This document shows, in pieces, positions 40,425 to 52,027 of a DNA stretch of 64,000 bases (position 1 is the stretch's first letter; every line of letters starts with the position of its first letter). The notes beneath the pieces are model-generated. The model had not been told where the DNA came from, did not search any database, and saw only the letters and a program-made list of their open reading frames with translations. This DNA comes from Corydoras sp. C115 (Eukaryota > Chordata > Actinopteri > Siluriformes > Callichthyidae). Location of the stretch: NCBI GenBank assembly GCA_019802505.1, contig JAFMOC010000031.1:4427501-4491500 (forward strand), given 5' to 3'. A program made the position numbers and the translations under genes.

Positions 40425-40621
40425 GGTATGCAGGGTACAGTAGCTCATTGTTTTGGGTGTTGGGCTATCAACCTTAAGGTTGTGGTTCATATGTCAGGAG
40501 CATTGAAGTTTTTTTTTAATCCCAATTACTCCCAAAGGAGTGTATTATGGCTGACCCTGTACTCTGACCCCAACCATCAAATTGGGAAAATTTTATGTCA
40601 CTGTGGATAAAAGTATGACAG
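40425..40621 (+). mobile_element. Second tRNA-derived SINE family, copy 2
   Basis: It shares the layout of the copy at 9096: cagtagctcattgttttggg, ttgggctatcaaccttaagg, then a tail tcactgtggataaaagtatg. It is more decayed and has a T9 run in the middle. Confidence 0.75.
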
Positions 40622-42072
40622 ACCTCAACTTTACAAAACTGAACAACCCCTGTACATCACACTCTAAGAATCAAATGGATTTCTTTTGTCTTTCATTTCT
40701 GCAATGTTATAGTGTTAACTATGGTTAAAAAACTTTATACTGTTCGTACAAAGCTTACAAATGCAGAGCGAAAGCAGATTTGATCTGACTCAGGTGGTGT
40801 TAACAGCCATATTGCTTACAAATCTTTGTCAGTGTGGCATCACGGGGCATGTCAGGGCTGTGGGTGGTGTGCTGTCACTAGTGGGCAGGGTGTTAATTGC
40901 AAGGACTAACACACCAAGATGAGTGTCCAACTTTCACACAACATGCTAGTCCCAAGACACTCAGAGAATCGTAATAGTCCCCGTTAGAGTCAAGGCATAA
41001 AATAAAAAAGAACACTTGAGAATGTTGACCTGCCTTCAACCGCTACACCTGCTCAACATGGCCACTCAACACCTTATAATTGGACCTCCTAAATGCTTCT
41101 GACCCCATGGGGAATTGTGCCACTTTGGAAATACCAACTGACGTCACCTGATATTTACATAAATATCACTTCCACAGGTAGGAGCTGTGATGAGGAAACA
41201 TCTAAAGAGCAAAAGAATAAAAAAGGTGGAAAATATTACGTGAAAATAGAACAGATGTCAAAGCTAAAGGATTAGTTCATGTAACTGCCTGTGTGAGTAA
41301 AAACAATTATATAATAAATCATGTTTAACTTCGTAATTATTTAGATTATTTACTGACAATGGTATGGGGGCATGGCATATTTTACAAGTAATGAGTCTGT
41401 CTTAAAGTTAATGCAAAATATATATGGATTTATAGCTTTGTTTGGGGCATAATTAAGAAATAGATTAGCAACATAAAATTTTTTTGTTTAAAAAACAGTT
41501 TTGGGCCACATCTCCAAAAGTCTCCTCTGGAAGGGTCAGTCTAAAATATTTATAATACTTAGCACAAAAAGTAATACTGCTAAATAGGCAAATATGTTAC
41601 ATATTATTTATGTATCTATTCACATACAGTCGAAAGTCTATGTGCTAATAAAAAGTTGGGATATTTGTAAGTCTCTAGTCACTTCAATGAAACAGATGTA
41701 TAAAGTACTTGTGTCATTTTACAGATGCATATGTGTATATACATACACATTATAGTGACAGCATTATTTTGGGGTAAGAAAATTGTTCATGATTATAGTT
41801 CATTAAAAATGTTCACGGAGAAGGTTATACTGATCATAACAAAAGGAAAAAATCTACTGCAATCAAAACCTTACACAAGCACAAGCATAATGTTTACCAA
41901 ACCTACACGGTAATCAGATAAAATACAGTGAACTGTGATCTTGTTCATGATAAGTTTCACAAAACATTTGCAGCACCATGCACTGTGGGCATTATTTAAA
42001 TGAGGCATTGCCCTAGACAATCCAAACATGACCCTGAGGCCACAACATATTTTGCTCTTTACTGGTCACTGT

Positions 42073-42091
42073 AAAAAAAAAAAAAAAAAAA
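42073..42091. repeat. Homopolymer A19
   Basis: A run of 19 A in otherwise unremarkable intron. Confidence 0.9.
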
Positions 42092-43144
42092 TGACCACCA
42101 CATACAGGTACCTTCTCCTAATAATCCTCTTTTAATTTAACAACATACTTCATAACAAAATGAAGACAGACTTATAACAAGCTATTACTCTCTATAGGAA
42201 TAAAGAGGGATAAACAGTGACCTAACGGACAGAAGTTCGCAAATCTCACTTTCTCTTCAGTTTCTTCTTTCAGTCTTAAATGTTTGTACTCCTCCTGTTT
42301 CACACTAGCCATATGAGAGAAGTGTCATCGGTATGCCTACTTTCCCTGTAAGTATTACAGACAACAGCTGCTCTATTTGCTTATAGGCACGAATGTAAAG
42401 TCAACAGACTTTTTATTGGGGTCTGCAGAATATAGATTAAACACAAAGCTCACCAGTTAATAAAAACAAATGTTAAGGCTTGCACTGCGAAAGTGTGAAG
42501 GGGCCTTAAAATCCAAATATAGTTAAACCTAAAGAGACACAAATACATTTCCAAAACATAGTTCGAAAACACCACAGTTATTTTTAAAAAGATTTGTAAA
42601 TCTCAGATACCATATGAATTTTGGCAACACTTGGAATACTGTGAAGCTGTGTTGAGATAATGTCTTGAACCTAAATTTGGACTAAAGATATAGATATAGT
42701 GTAAAGGACAACAGAACTAAGGTTAACCACTTAGTTATAGAGCATTATAGAGCATGTTGGATTTTTATGACAAACAAGCAAAGAGAAAATATTAGAAGAG
42801 AAGAAAACACCTTTTCATCAGAACAGATATTAAGCTTTTACTCATTTCTTTTCCTTTTGTTTTGACTTCATTGGGGTTGTGGAGTTGCTGAAACCTATAC
42901 AAGTTTTCATTGGTTAAGAGGTGGGAAAACACTTAAGACAGCTGTATGTCACAAGACAAGCACGCTCTCACAATAATGAACAAATTTGTATCTTTACCGC
43001 ACTTCACTTACATGTTTTTGAATTATGGGTAAAACCATACCTTATAGAATAAACATAGTGCAAATATACATAGACATAGTGCAAATATAAAAACTCCACA
43101 TTGGAACAGCTTAAGGAACCTAAATAAGAATTAAACACATGATC

Positions 43145-43594
43145 TAATCTTTGCCCCATTGACTTTCCATTTTATTAGATCCTCTTATGGTAAAGAGGGA
43201 CTTTGTAGTTCCACAGTTAGAGACTGTAGTCCATCCATTACTACAGTACAGTACATACTGTGTTAGTCCCCTTTACTCTGTTCTCTAATGGTCAGGACCC
43301 CAATAGTACCACCACATAGCAGATATTATTTGGTTGGTGCATTATTCCTATTCCAGTAGTGTCACTGAAGTGTTTAAATGAAAATACAGCAGCACTGCTG
43401 CACCCCCCCCTCCACTACCACATCACTGTCAATGCAAAACAGACATAAACAATCCACCACACATATTCGACCTGTTGTGATGGGTCTGACCAATAGAGAA
43501 AAGAGAACCAACAGGGAACTAACAAAAATAAAGAAAAACAGATGACAATGGAGCAAGAAGGAGGTGTGTCCGAACTTCTAGTGGTCCTCTATAA
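43145..43594 (+). mobile_element. Family A non-autonomous DNA element
   Basis: It shares with the copy at 2544 the order ctctgttctctaatggtcag, ggttggtgcattattcctat, gtgtcactgaagtgtttaaa, acaatccaccac and a right end gtgtgtccgaacttctagtg. The left terminus is eroded. A C8 run is in the centre. Confidence 0.75.
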
Positions 43595-44861
43595 TACATA
43601 AAATGCACAATGAGTAAAGCTAATGAATTAATGAATGTATTAATAAATAAATTTACAACACCAACAGGTCTATTACCAGCAGATATACAGATCAGTGCTG
43701 CAGGTTTAGAACACTTAGTTTGATCAACGCTGGGTTCCTTTTGCCTGGCTCTGTAAATTAAGGCTCGTGCATTGACATGCCCAGACATGCAACTAATTGG
43801 TAGTGCAGAAACCCACCAGCCCACCACCTACTACCGAGGAACTTGTCTTTCAGGCAGCTTCACAAGTTTGATGTGTTAGTGTTAGCTGCAAAGGTAATGT
43901 TCAATTTTCATTTACACCTGTAGAGAAGTGAGCGTGGGTCTGTCTGACACATCCTGACCAGTAAATGTGAGGACAGGTCAATATGCATTCAAGTGCAGAA
44001 TTATAGTAAAAAGGCCTGGAAATAAAAAATATATATATAAATAAAATAAAATAATGTATATACCTGTACATATTGCAATTAACTAAAAACTAAAACTTGA
44101 AATGGTTATATAGTCACAATTACTACAATCTGCATTACTGATAGGATATTACTGACTAAACATAATATTTAAACCAGTAGAATATAACTTCTTTTAATAT
44201 TAATCAGCAATGTTTTGATGACTGTGACAGAGAAAGGAGAGGGAGGACAAATTCAACCTAGCCTTTGAGTCTCTTAACATGCAGTCTTTGGACACTGTTA
44301 GTCTCCCATGACAACACCTCCTACAGATGCATCTGCAGTAGCTGAGCTACGAAATTTGCCAAGTAACTGATCAAGAGAATGCATCAGGCTGACAGCCTGT
44401 AGTTCTGTACTGGACTGCCCTTCCTCATAGTTCAGCCATCTGGAACAAGAATCTTATACACAGAATACATACAGCAAGACTTGAATTCCTTTATTAAAAA
44501 GATCTACTTTTTAAATATAAATGCCAAATCCAACATTTGACAGACAGGTGCTTGACAGATATGATACGAACCATCATTTTTTTAGCATCTTTAAAAGGAC
44601 ATGACTGTTCGAAATCCAGCATTCAAAGATTGTTTTGAAACATCAAACTAGTTAATTAATACCAATAACAAATATTTTATTTTAAATTACTAAAATACTG
44701 ATTCTGCTTGTGATGGGCTGACAAAAATTACAAAGACGATATTACAAAACTCAAGATTATATAATTAAACATATATATGTTGTACTTTTTTTAACAAAAG
44801 GAGAGTTAATTTACTTACTAAATAAATTATTACATTATAAACACTTCACTAGCAGTTGAGG

Positions 44862-45108
44862 ACCGAGGCTCCAGGTTCTCTGGTTTCTTCCGATAGTCCA
44901 TGAATTCAAGATGAATTAAATTACCCCATCTAACTTGCCTCTATATAGTGTGTGTCTATGTGAGTAAGTATGTGCCCAGCGATATGCTACCTGTCCTGGA
45001 TGTATATGCTCAGTGACTGAAATATTCTTCCCCTGGATGGGTATAGGGAAAACCCTCACAACCCTGGTATAGGATTAAGTGGTGAAGTTAATAAGATTAA
45101 ATGAGATA
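44862..45108 (+). mobile_element. 5'-truncated SINE, same family
   Basis: The copy begins in the ccaggttctctggtttcttc block and continues through gtgcccagcgat and cccctggatgggtatagg to a tail about taggattaagtgg. The tRNA-like head is missing, as expected from incomplete reverse transcription. Confidence 0.75.
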
Positions 45109-46095
45109 TTTTAAGCAGTAAAGGGGGAGGATTTTTACAGGTACATTCGTCAACCCTGCACGACGGTACTCAGTCAAAATCCATTTTAGGCCACTGGATC
45201 AATGCTGGCTGAAGCAGCTGGGGACTCAGTAGTGGATGCTACCTTTTAAACATGACATTCATGCCAATCGATTACTGCAAAACTCATTTCTTTCTTGTAT
45301 GCTGGGTTTTAAATCCTTAAGAATAGTTTTGAATCTTTAGTTTTGTGTTATATCAGTAAAAAATTTTTAACTTTAAATTGTTAGAATGATAAAATGCATA
45401 TGATGTAACATATGGGGTGAGTGAGGATAGAATAGGATGGCAATGCCCCTTGTGGTCACATTCTTTACTGCAGTGATTCTTGATTCTGACAGAGACCGAG
45501 ATTAAGCTGATAGTAGGATTATTTTACATTATAGGAAATTCATTTGGTAGTATTAGGAAATATTGAGGGAAAATTAAAAATATAAAATAAAGTATTAAAA
45601 ATACAAGAAAAAATGGAATTAATGATGATAAAAGTATTAATATATTCAAGCCTGATATCTATTTAATTTTTCTATATAAATTTAGGAACAGGTCTATAGC
45701 TAACAGAAAGCAGGCCGTTGTGTGGCCTTTGACTAAGCTGTAGTTCCAAATGAGAAGTAAAACTGAGTAACAGGTGACAGCTTATCAGTGGTATCAAGTC
45801 AAAGGATGTCTGATAAGAACCGCTGACATATTCAGGGCAGTCCTGGGTTCAGTAAAGGTGTCTACTGAAACCCAAGAGTCTGGTTAAAGATTGGCTTACA
45901 ACCCTTTCGTGTATCATACATAAAGCTCAGGGATAAGCTTCGAATAGTAACAGATTACAGAATGGTTAGAACAAGAAAACTCAAGAGTATGTGTTTCCCA
46001 CCTCTGCTATTCTGCACACAGATCAAATCTTAAACCTAAGCTTATGCGTTGATTCAGGCAGGTTTTTAAAGCCACTGGATGTGTGTTTACGTTTA

Positions 46096-46350
46096 GGCAG
46101 GGTAGCATAGTGGCACAGCAGGATGTTACATCACTATTACCTCAGAGTGTGAAAGTCCTGGGTTCAATTGTCCATGTTTTGAATTAATCTCATTTAATAA
46201 AATATAGGAGCCATATTAAATTCTTCTATAAACTGAATTTTAGCTCAATTTAGAGACACCATCCATCCATCCATTACCAAATTGCTGTGAATGTGTTTGT
46301 TTGTCTGCCTTGCGATGGACTGTATAAAGTGTTCTGCTGCCTTTAGCCAA
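46096..46350 (+). mobile_element. Diverged tRNA-headed SINE
   Basis: The start cagggtagcatagtggcaca, a B-box-like gggttcaattg and a later gccttgcgatggac are consistent with an old SINE related to, but distinct from, the main family. A short (CCAT)n lies in its middle. Confidence 0.5.
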
Positions 46351-47072
46351 AACTAATTAGAATAAACTGCTTAGAATGTGAATAAAATGAAAGTTTTATT
46401 ACGAAAAGAAAAAATCTAAACCATAATCATAACTTATTACCAACAACACTGGTTCTTATGTTGATGTTAATGCTGTTAAAATATATGAAATGAGTCAAAA
46501 TGTCTAAATAAAACTCACCAAATGAGCTAAAGCACATTTAATGGCTATTAAAAACATAAACAATTGAGAAATCCTATTACACCTTGCATTATTACTGCTT
46601 TTATCTTAGTTACTGCAAGCATCTACCAAAACATGTTACAATTACCTCAATTAGTTCCAATTGTGGAGTGCAAAGAGAACAGATTCATTAAACAGAAAAG
46701 TAATTTAATTACTAACAAAGATGCAGCTTTAAATTGAAATGTATGTTGTAGTGCATGGAAGCCTCGAGGCAACAGATATTTAAAGACTCTCTTTAGTACA
46801 TCTGCTAATGTGCAGTCTCATAGAACAGCATGGCCAGCACGGTACAAGTCAATGGTATTGTAAGTAATGTGAAAATAAATAAACTCATCAACTGGCTCAA
46901 AATTCCACACATTTCAAAGCACTTTTTATTTAGCTATTTGAAGCCCCACTGATGAAAAAAACAAAAACTGTGGTCTGAACTGTAAGAGAATAATGCTGAA
47001 GAATGATAGTTGGAACATAAATTCAAAAAGTAAGAAGTCTAAATATTTCAAAATACTAAATACTGTCTGCTT

Positions 47073-47108
47073 GCTTTTGTATGTGTATGTATGTGTGTGT
47101 ATGTGTTG
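47073..47108 (-). promoter_or_regulatory. CA-rich intronic tract just inside the tenm2 donor
   Basis: In tenm2 sense, the first 45 bases of the intron after the donor gtatgt are rich in CA and CATA units (acatacacacacatacatac). CA-rich tracts this close to a donor are known binding sites for hnRNP L in vertebrates. Function here is inferred only. Confidence 0.4.
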
Positions 47109-47115
47109 TACATAC

Positions 47116-47332
47116 CTCCTTGTGTGGAGAACTCGACTGCTTCATGGTGTATTAGGTTGGCCACACAGGCTCCATAGGGGAGATGAGCCTCATGTTCAAA
47201 AGCTTTGAGAGTCTCACTTGAGCTGTATGATTTGGTATGTGTTGGTACATCCAAAGATGAAGTGGTGAACTGCAGCTCTTTGGCACAGTGGCTCCGGGTG
47301 AGAGAGCGATGCCGACGCTCCTTCAGGTCCAT
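47116..47332 (-). CDS. tenm2: Teneurin-2 start-codon exon (residues 1-72)
   Basis: This exon encodes the first 72 residues of a teneurin, a type II single-pass cell-surface protein that pairs with latrophilins and other teneurins in synapse formation and axon guidance. This part lies in the cytoplasm. The sequence begins [13 protein letters not shown] and contains the block [15 protein letters not shown] at about residues 34-48, a hallmark of the teneurin N-terminal family. RRHRSLTR, and LIHHE near residue 60, fit teneurin-2 better than teneurin-1, -3 or -4 as I recall them. The start is chosen because it aligns with the vertebrate teneurin-2 start and has a strong Kozak context (G at -3, G at +4). 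The exon ends at 47116 with one base of the next codon, followed by the donor gtatgt (47115-47110). The basic RRHRS stretch could act in nuclear targeting of the released intracellular domain (inference). Compared with human, the segment around residues 27-34 is about four residues shorter and lacks an acidic patch. Teneurin identity is very secure; the paralogue number is fairly secure. Confidence 0.93.
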
Positions 47333-47367
47333 GGCTGCAAGATGAGGAAATCGCTCTGAACTCGTTC
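47333..47367 (-). other. tenm2: 5' untranslated part of the tenm2 start exon and its splice acceptor
   Basis: Reading the minus strand, a pyrimidine-leaning stretch ends in ttctgcag at 47375-47368, so the exon probably begins at 47367 and carries 35 untranslated bases before the start codon. A second possible acceptor, cttgcag, ends two bases before the ATG and would give almost no leader. There is no in-frame stop between 47367 and the ATG. The frame therefore stays open to the acceptor, and a longer N-terminus from an upstream exon cannot be excluded. An acceptor here implies at least one noncoding or alternative exon further upstream, beyond what I can recognise. Confidence 0.65.
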
Positions 47368-47487
47368 CTGCAGAAATAAAGGATTCATTACTCATTTTTT
47401 ATTTAATAGATCTTAACAATAAACAATTAAATTGTGCACATTAAAACCTGTGAACTATTACATTTCCAAATCATGACATTTAGACAA

Positions 47488-47566
47488 GGTGGCACTGTGG
47501 CTTAGTGGTTAGCACATTCGCCTCTTAGCATTGTGGATCCAGGTTCGAATCCTTAACATCAGGTGG
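47488..47566 (+). mobile_element. SINE head fragment near the tenm2 start exon
   Basis: Only the tRNA-like part is present: ggcactgtggcttagtggtt, then agcacattcgcctcttagca and a B-box-like aggttcgaatcc. It lies about 120 bp upstream of the acceptor of the tenm2 start exon, in antisense orientation. It is a SINE remnant rather than a tRNA gene, because the 3' half of a cloverleaf is not formed. Confidence 0.7.
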
Positions 47567-48710
47567 ACTGTGAGTACACATTTATACCGGTACTTTAGAT
47601 TTAGCTTAAGAAGTTATTTACTTGTTATTGTGCTATATTTTTCATTGTATTGGACTATGTCCAAATCCATGAGTCCTATCTATAAGTATTGTTTATGTTC
47701 ACTAAATACATCAGCAGAGGTCTACAAGCAGTTTAATTTGGTCATTTTATGAAAAGCTTTTTGGAAATCACATTTGCAATTGTACAAAATGGCAACTTCA
47801 CTGCACTTCCTGCAAGCATGCAGAGGAACATCTTTAAAAGACACTAAATAGACGAGTAAACTGCCCACTAACCCCATATTGCTAATGAGCACAACATAAA
47901 ATTGCAGCAATTAGAGTTACAAACAGAGTTCTTCTAAAAACTTTTTTATCGCAGTAGTCATTGTCATTGCTGAGCTTTTAAGGCTGATGGAAAAAGGATG
48001 GCATGAGTTTTCAGGAAATGTACTTCTAAAAAATCCAGTCAGAATTTCAGAGAAGGCAGATCATTTAAAAAAAAATCACTTAAAACAAGGTAGAGCATTA
48101 ACAGCCAAATATTTATTAATTTTTCAACCAGAAGATTCTTTAAGCTGTTTTATTTCAGTGCTCCACTTGATTTATAGCATTTTCTGGTGATCCAAGTTTC
48201 TGGCTTCACAGCCCCTTGTGTCTAAAGAACCAGCAGAATTAGCAACAGTACGTGTCTGGATGCACAAATCCTTGAGAGGAAGCTTGCATTGCAGCCGAGA
48301 TAAGCCAACAATGAAAGATCTTGAGTACTGACCTCATACACCTGCAACCTGGATATATAAGGTTACCTTTGGCCAGAGAGCAGTCGAGCAACCCAACCCT
48401 TTTCTAATATGGACTACAAAGAAAAGAGCTTAATGTTTCTGTCTGCATAGATAGCAACGATCATCAAACAGAATAGCAAAAAAGCTTTAATTAAATTCCT
48501 GGGTTTGATCTCAGATTGTTGACTGCACTTTGGATGTGATTTTTTTTTAATACTCGGCTACAGGATCAAGAGAAATTCTGTCAATTATTTAACATCAAGT
48601 TTTGTCTCTCTTGTTCTCTGGCTGATATTTTATAGCTGTTTTGTTCTCTTGCTGTCAAATAATTACACATAACTTTTTTTTTTGTAGTCACTGGGGCATA
48701 TAGTGTAAAA

Positions 48711-48825
48711 GCATCTCATCTTATGATCTTCCACTTAATCCTTTAATAGGGTCACGTGGGGTTCCTCATGCCCATCTAGAGAAGAACATTCTGGGTGATG
48801 GGTAGATACACCCAGGACAGAGGTG
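48711..48825 (-). mobile_element. SINE 3' end fragment, reverse orientation
   Basis: Read on the minus strand it gives the order: body phrase with gtcctgggtgtatct, then gatgggcatgagg, then a gatgagatgc tail. The head is absent. Confidence 0.6.
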
Positions 48826-48835
48826 CATTAATATT

Positions 48836-49214
48836 AATGCAGTCTCCTTCATAATGGTAATTAATGACACTTTACTTGATGCCTGTAAAGAGAGCTTATA
48901 AGCATTTATGAGCACTTCTGATCTTTTAGGGAATGCATTCATTTTACACAAACATTTTAAAGCGTTATGACACTGGTCTTTACAATATGTTAATGAAGAT
49001 TTAAAATATACCTTATAGAATGCATCAGATCACTTTATGTTATAAGGCCTTAGAGCATATCCTTATTACACGTTATGAGTGTTGTTATTAACATCTAGGA
49101 ACATGAACAGAGGCCCATGACAAGTGTGATAAAGCTATATGAATACTTTATAAAGCTTTATGAATGTGTCTAAAATGCATTATGAATACCAGATTCAAAT
49201 AAAGTGTTGTCAAA
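48836..49214 (+). mobile_element. Family B AT-rich DNA element, copy 2
   Basis: It is collinear with the copy at 17464 over about 380 bases. The left end reads taatgacactttact and the right end aataaagtgttgtca, forming an imperfect inverted pair. The match includes gaatactttataaagcttta. Confidence 0.7.
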
Positions 49215-49861
49215 ATGCAGCAGTACTGCTGTAATTAGCAAATTTTCTAGCTTCCATCATTCCGTCCCTAGTAGAAATCACAAAGATGGGAATGATACTG
49301 GACAGCCTAGTTTCTCAACCCATACTTCATAGGGACTAGTTCCTGTTTCTTAATAAGCAGTAGAGAAATGCTCGTAACAGCCGGCGGCAGACTGCAAGTG
49401 TGTTGGGTGGCTCTGTGCTGCCAAGTAGGTGGCAGAACAGACGAAGGACAGGAAGGCAGAGGAAATGACTTGTGGGCATTGTGAATCTCTTGCTCATTAT
49501 TAGAAGCCGAATAAGTGGAGCTTCCTTAGAGACCAAGTTTGGATAATCGCACTGGTCTGCGTGTACTGGAAAGAAAGTTCACACGACCTCTCATGCTATC
49601 GTCTGCTAATATAAGTTACAGGTTTAACAAAGCACTGCCCCCTGGGGGCAAGACTGTCCTGATATTGACAAAAGTGTCAGTTCTGACTGTGTAAGTTCTT
49701 TATAGACAGAAACAACTGAAACTGTAAAGGTAGGCTGACAGAAGATGAACAGTAATTAAAAGCAATTTCAAGTACACTAGATGAGATATAGGCAGGAAGC
49801 ATCACAATGACAGCTACTTCAAACCCACCCACATATACAGAAGTACACGTGCTCACGCATG

Positions 49862-49881
49862 CGCACACACACACACACACA
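49862..49881. repeat. (CA)n microsatellite
   Basis: This is a short CA run next to a mixed Pu/Py alternating stretch (gcacgcatgcgcacac type), potentially Z-DNA forming. Confidence 0.85.
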
Positions 49882-50834
49882 GAATGAACTTTACATAGAC
49901 TCGTTAATTTTGACTTACCCAAATTTTAACCATACACACTACTAATTAACATACATGATTACATAAATCAATTTATCGTTTAATATAATAATTGAAACAA
50001 AAGAACTTGATTTCAAAGTGCATTGTGATCATGTTTCACCTTCTATTGTTATGAATAAAATGAAAAGGGACACATATAAAGACAGCAAATGTTTTTTTTT
50101 TAATGCTTTAGCACAACTTTGCTGGTTTATGCGCAGTCGATTATGCCTAGAAAGTTTCAGACATTCTTTAACAATCTCATCAACCATTTAACTAATATAA
50201 AACAGCTATCAAAATGCAAAAAAGAAAATAAAATGAAATGACATAACTGGATTCTGTAATGGTCTTGTGCCATCACATTTAAAGCTGGCATGCATCTCTG
50301 GAACTAGACTACATTTTTATTCAATCCACCTCATTACAACTACTGTAGTCACACAAACTGATTTCTATCTGCATGGACATGATGTCGGTAGAGCTGAGAT
50401 ATTCAAGGGGCCTTTAAACTCTAATCATCAGTAGCGCGATGACATGGCGGCTGTCTGGTATATACGACAGGGTTTGGGAGTGGATGAGAGCATAACTCGG
50501 CAGCTGCTGGAACTGTGTAGTGGTGAAATAATGGCAGGTGGCGTGGAGGAGAGCCGTGTCAGTGCACGCCTTAACTGCAGCACAACCAGGTCACTCCTAC
50601 GCATTAGAAAAAGAAAGACACCCTGGAGGTTTGGAGCAGACTGGAGCAATCTTGCATATTTTCCTATTTCACTGATCAGCCTGGTCTCCTACAAACCTTT
50701 ACATAGCTCAGGAGAAAAGGAAGGAGAAAGTAAAGGAAGTACTGATGTACTGATGACTTTGGCCAAGTTTGCAAGCAATTAAGTGGATAGTGAGTGTATA
50801 TACACAACTTTAAAATGTCAATGAGCAAAAACCT

Positions 50835-51020
50835 AGATAAAGTGTTATAAGAATATGCCATAATCCTGTATAACACAAAGTGGCGTAATGCATTATAAAT
50901 TATTTTAACTGTTCATCAATTAATTATAGATACCAGTGACAAAGCTTTATAACATTTATGCTTCATGAGTGTTTTTCCTGAAAATTACTTTATAAGTGCT
51001 TATAAGCAACTCTCGTTAAT
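50835..51020 (-). mobile_element. Family B partial copy, reverse orientation
   Basis: Read on the minus strand it contains taatgcattacgccactttg and tatggcatattcttataaca, matching the centre of the copy at 17464. The outer parts are missing or eroded. Confidence 0.6.
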
Positions 51021-52027
51021 GAATGCTCTAGATGGTCTTTAATCATTTTGATTTAAGTAAGAATGTCTAACCATCCAAATAAACAAAAGTTTAAATAAAT
51101 TCATAGTATGTAACTTTGCGTAATAAAGCCTTATGTCGAATTCATTAATTATCTTACACTTAATGTTCTACTGGGGGGGGAGGGGGGTTATCAATAATAT
51201 CTTTAATTACACTGACTGACATACAGAGCACATATTCTTGCCAAAATGGAGTTAAGCCAATATGATAGTTTACCTCCAATGTGCTTAAAAGCTGCCCTCT
51301 AATTAACATAAAATGTTTGTCTATAATCACATAAATGTTTTAGTATCATTTTCCGGCGGTTTATTTCTTCTTCCACTGCACATGTTGTTTACAGGTCAGA
51401 AGCACTGAGATATGTGCTTGTGCATTAATTTTAGCATGGAGGACACTGAAATTTATCTTAAGAGGAATTAGCTGTCCAGGCTGGACTATTGCAACTATTG
51501 CCTAATTGCATTCTACTGGGATGACCTGTTAACTTAGCTTTCAAGAGGGGACAATTAGAAGGGGTACATGACGTTCCAACATAAAAGGACTACAGATTTG
51601 GTGTTTAACCGTCAAGCCTGTCTTCTGTCATTTATATTCTTTTTTTTTTTTATTAATTACTCCCCCCAACCTCTGGTTTTAAAGAACAAATGTGAAATTG
51701 TGTGGCAGCATTGAATTTTAAGAAAAGTAGAACAGAGCGACACTGTGTGGCATCCAATTGAGATTTTAATGAGTGGATTCTTTCCCGGGCAGGGGTCATT
51801 AATCACATCCAATATGGAGGTGTGGTCGACGTGGCAGAGCCTGACCATGGCAACCCTTCATCTGAAACAAGGCCACCATTTTGATTCCAAACAAAGAGCA
51901 GCACGGAGCCTTATCTATCTCGCTCGTTCTAATTTTGTCACTTTCTTTGTCTGGCGCCTTCAACCTGCTGGCAGAATTACAAAGAAAACCAGCTGCTTTG
52001 TTTCATCTATTAAGAGAATAGAAAACA

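Larger units (their letters stand above)
32326..47115 (-). other. tenm2: Intron between the first two tenm2 coding exons
   Basis: This is a 14,790 bp phase-1 intron with donor gtatgt and acceptor ttag. I see no exon of another gene in it on either strand. It holds two long SINEs (33601, 37640), one truncated SINE (44862), a second-family SINE (40425), a diverged SINE-like unit (46096), one family A DNA element (43145) and a family A terminus (35396). It also has simple repeats at 33584, 33929, 37014 and 42073. The stretches 34000-35390, 38000-40400, 40640-43140 and 45110-46090 contain no repeat or gene that I recognise. Confidence 0.9.

Noticed and set aside
47488..47566. tRNA gene
   Set aside because: Only A/B-box-like sequence of a SINE head is present, with no closing acceptor stem; the same holds for the heads at 9096, 40425 and 55769.
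50444..50782. 112-codon plus-strand frame starting MAAVWYIRQGLGVDE as a separate gene
   Set aside because: No recognisable domain and the frame runs into AT-rich sequence; kept only as a composition anomaly.
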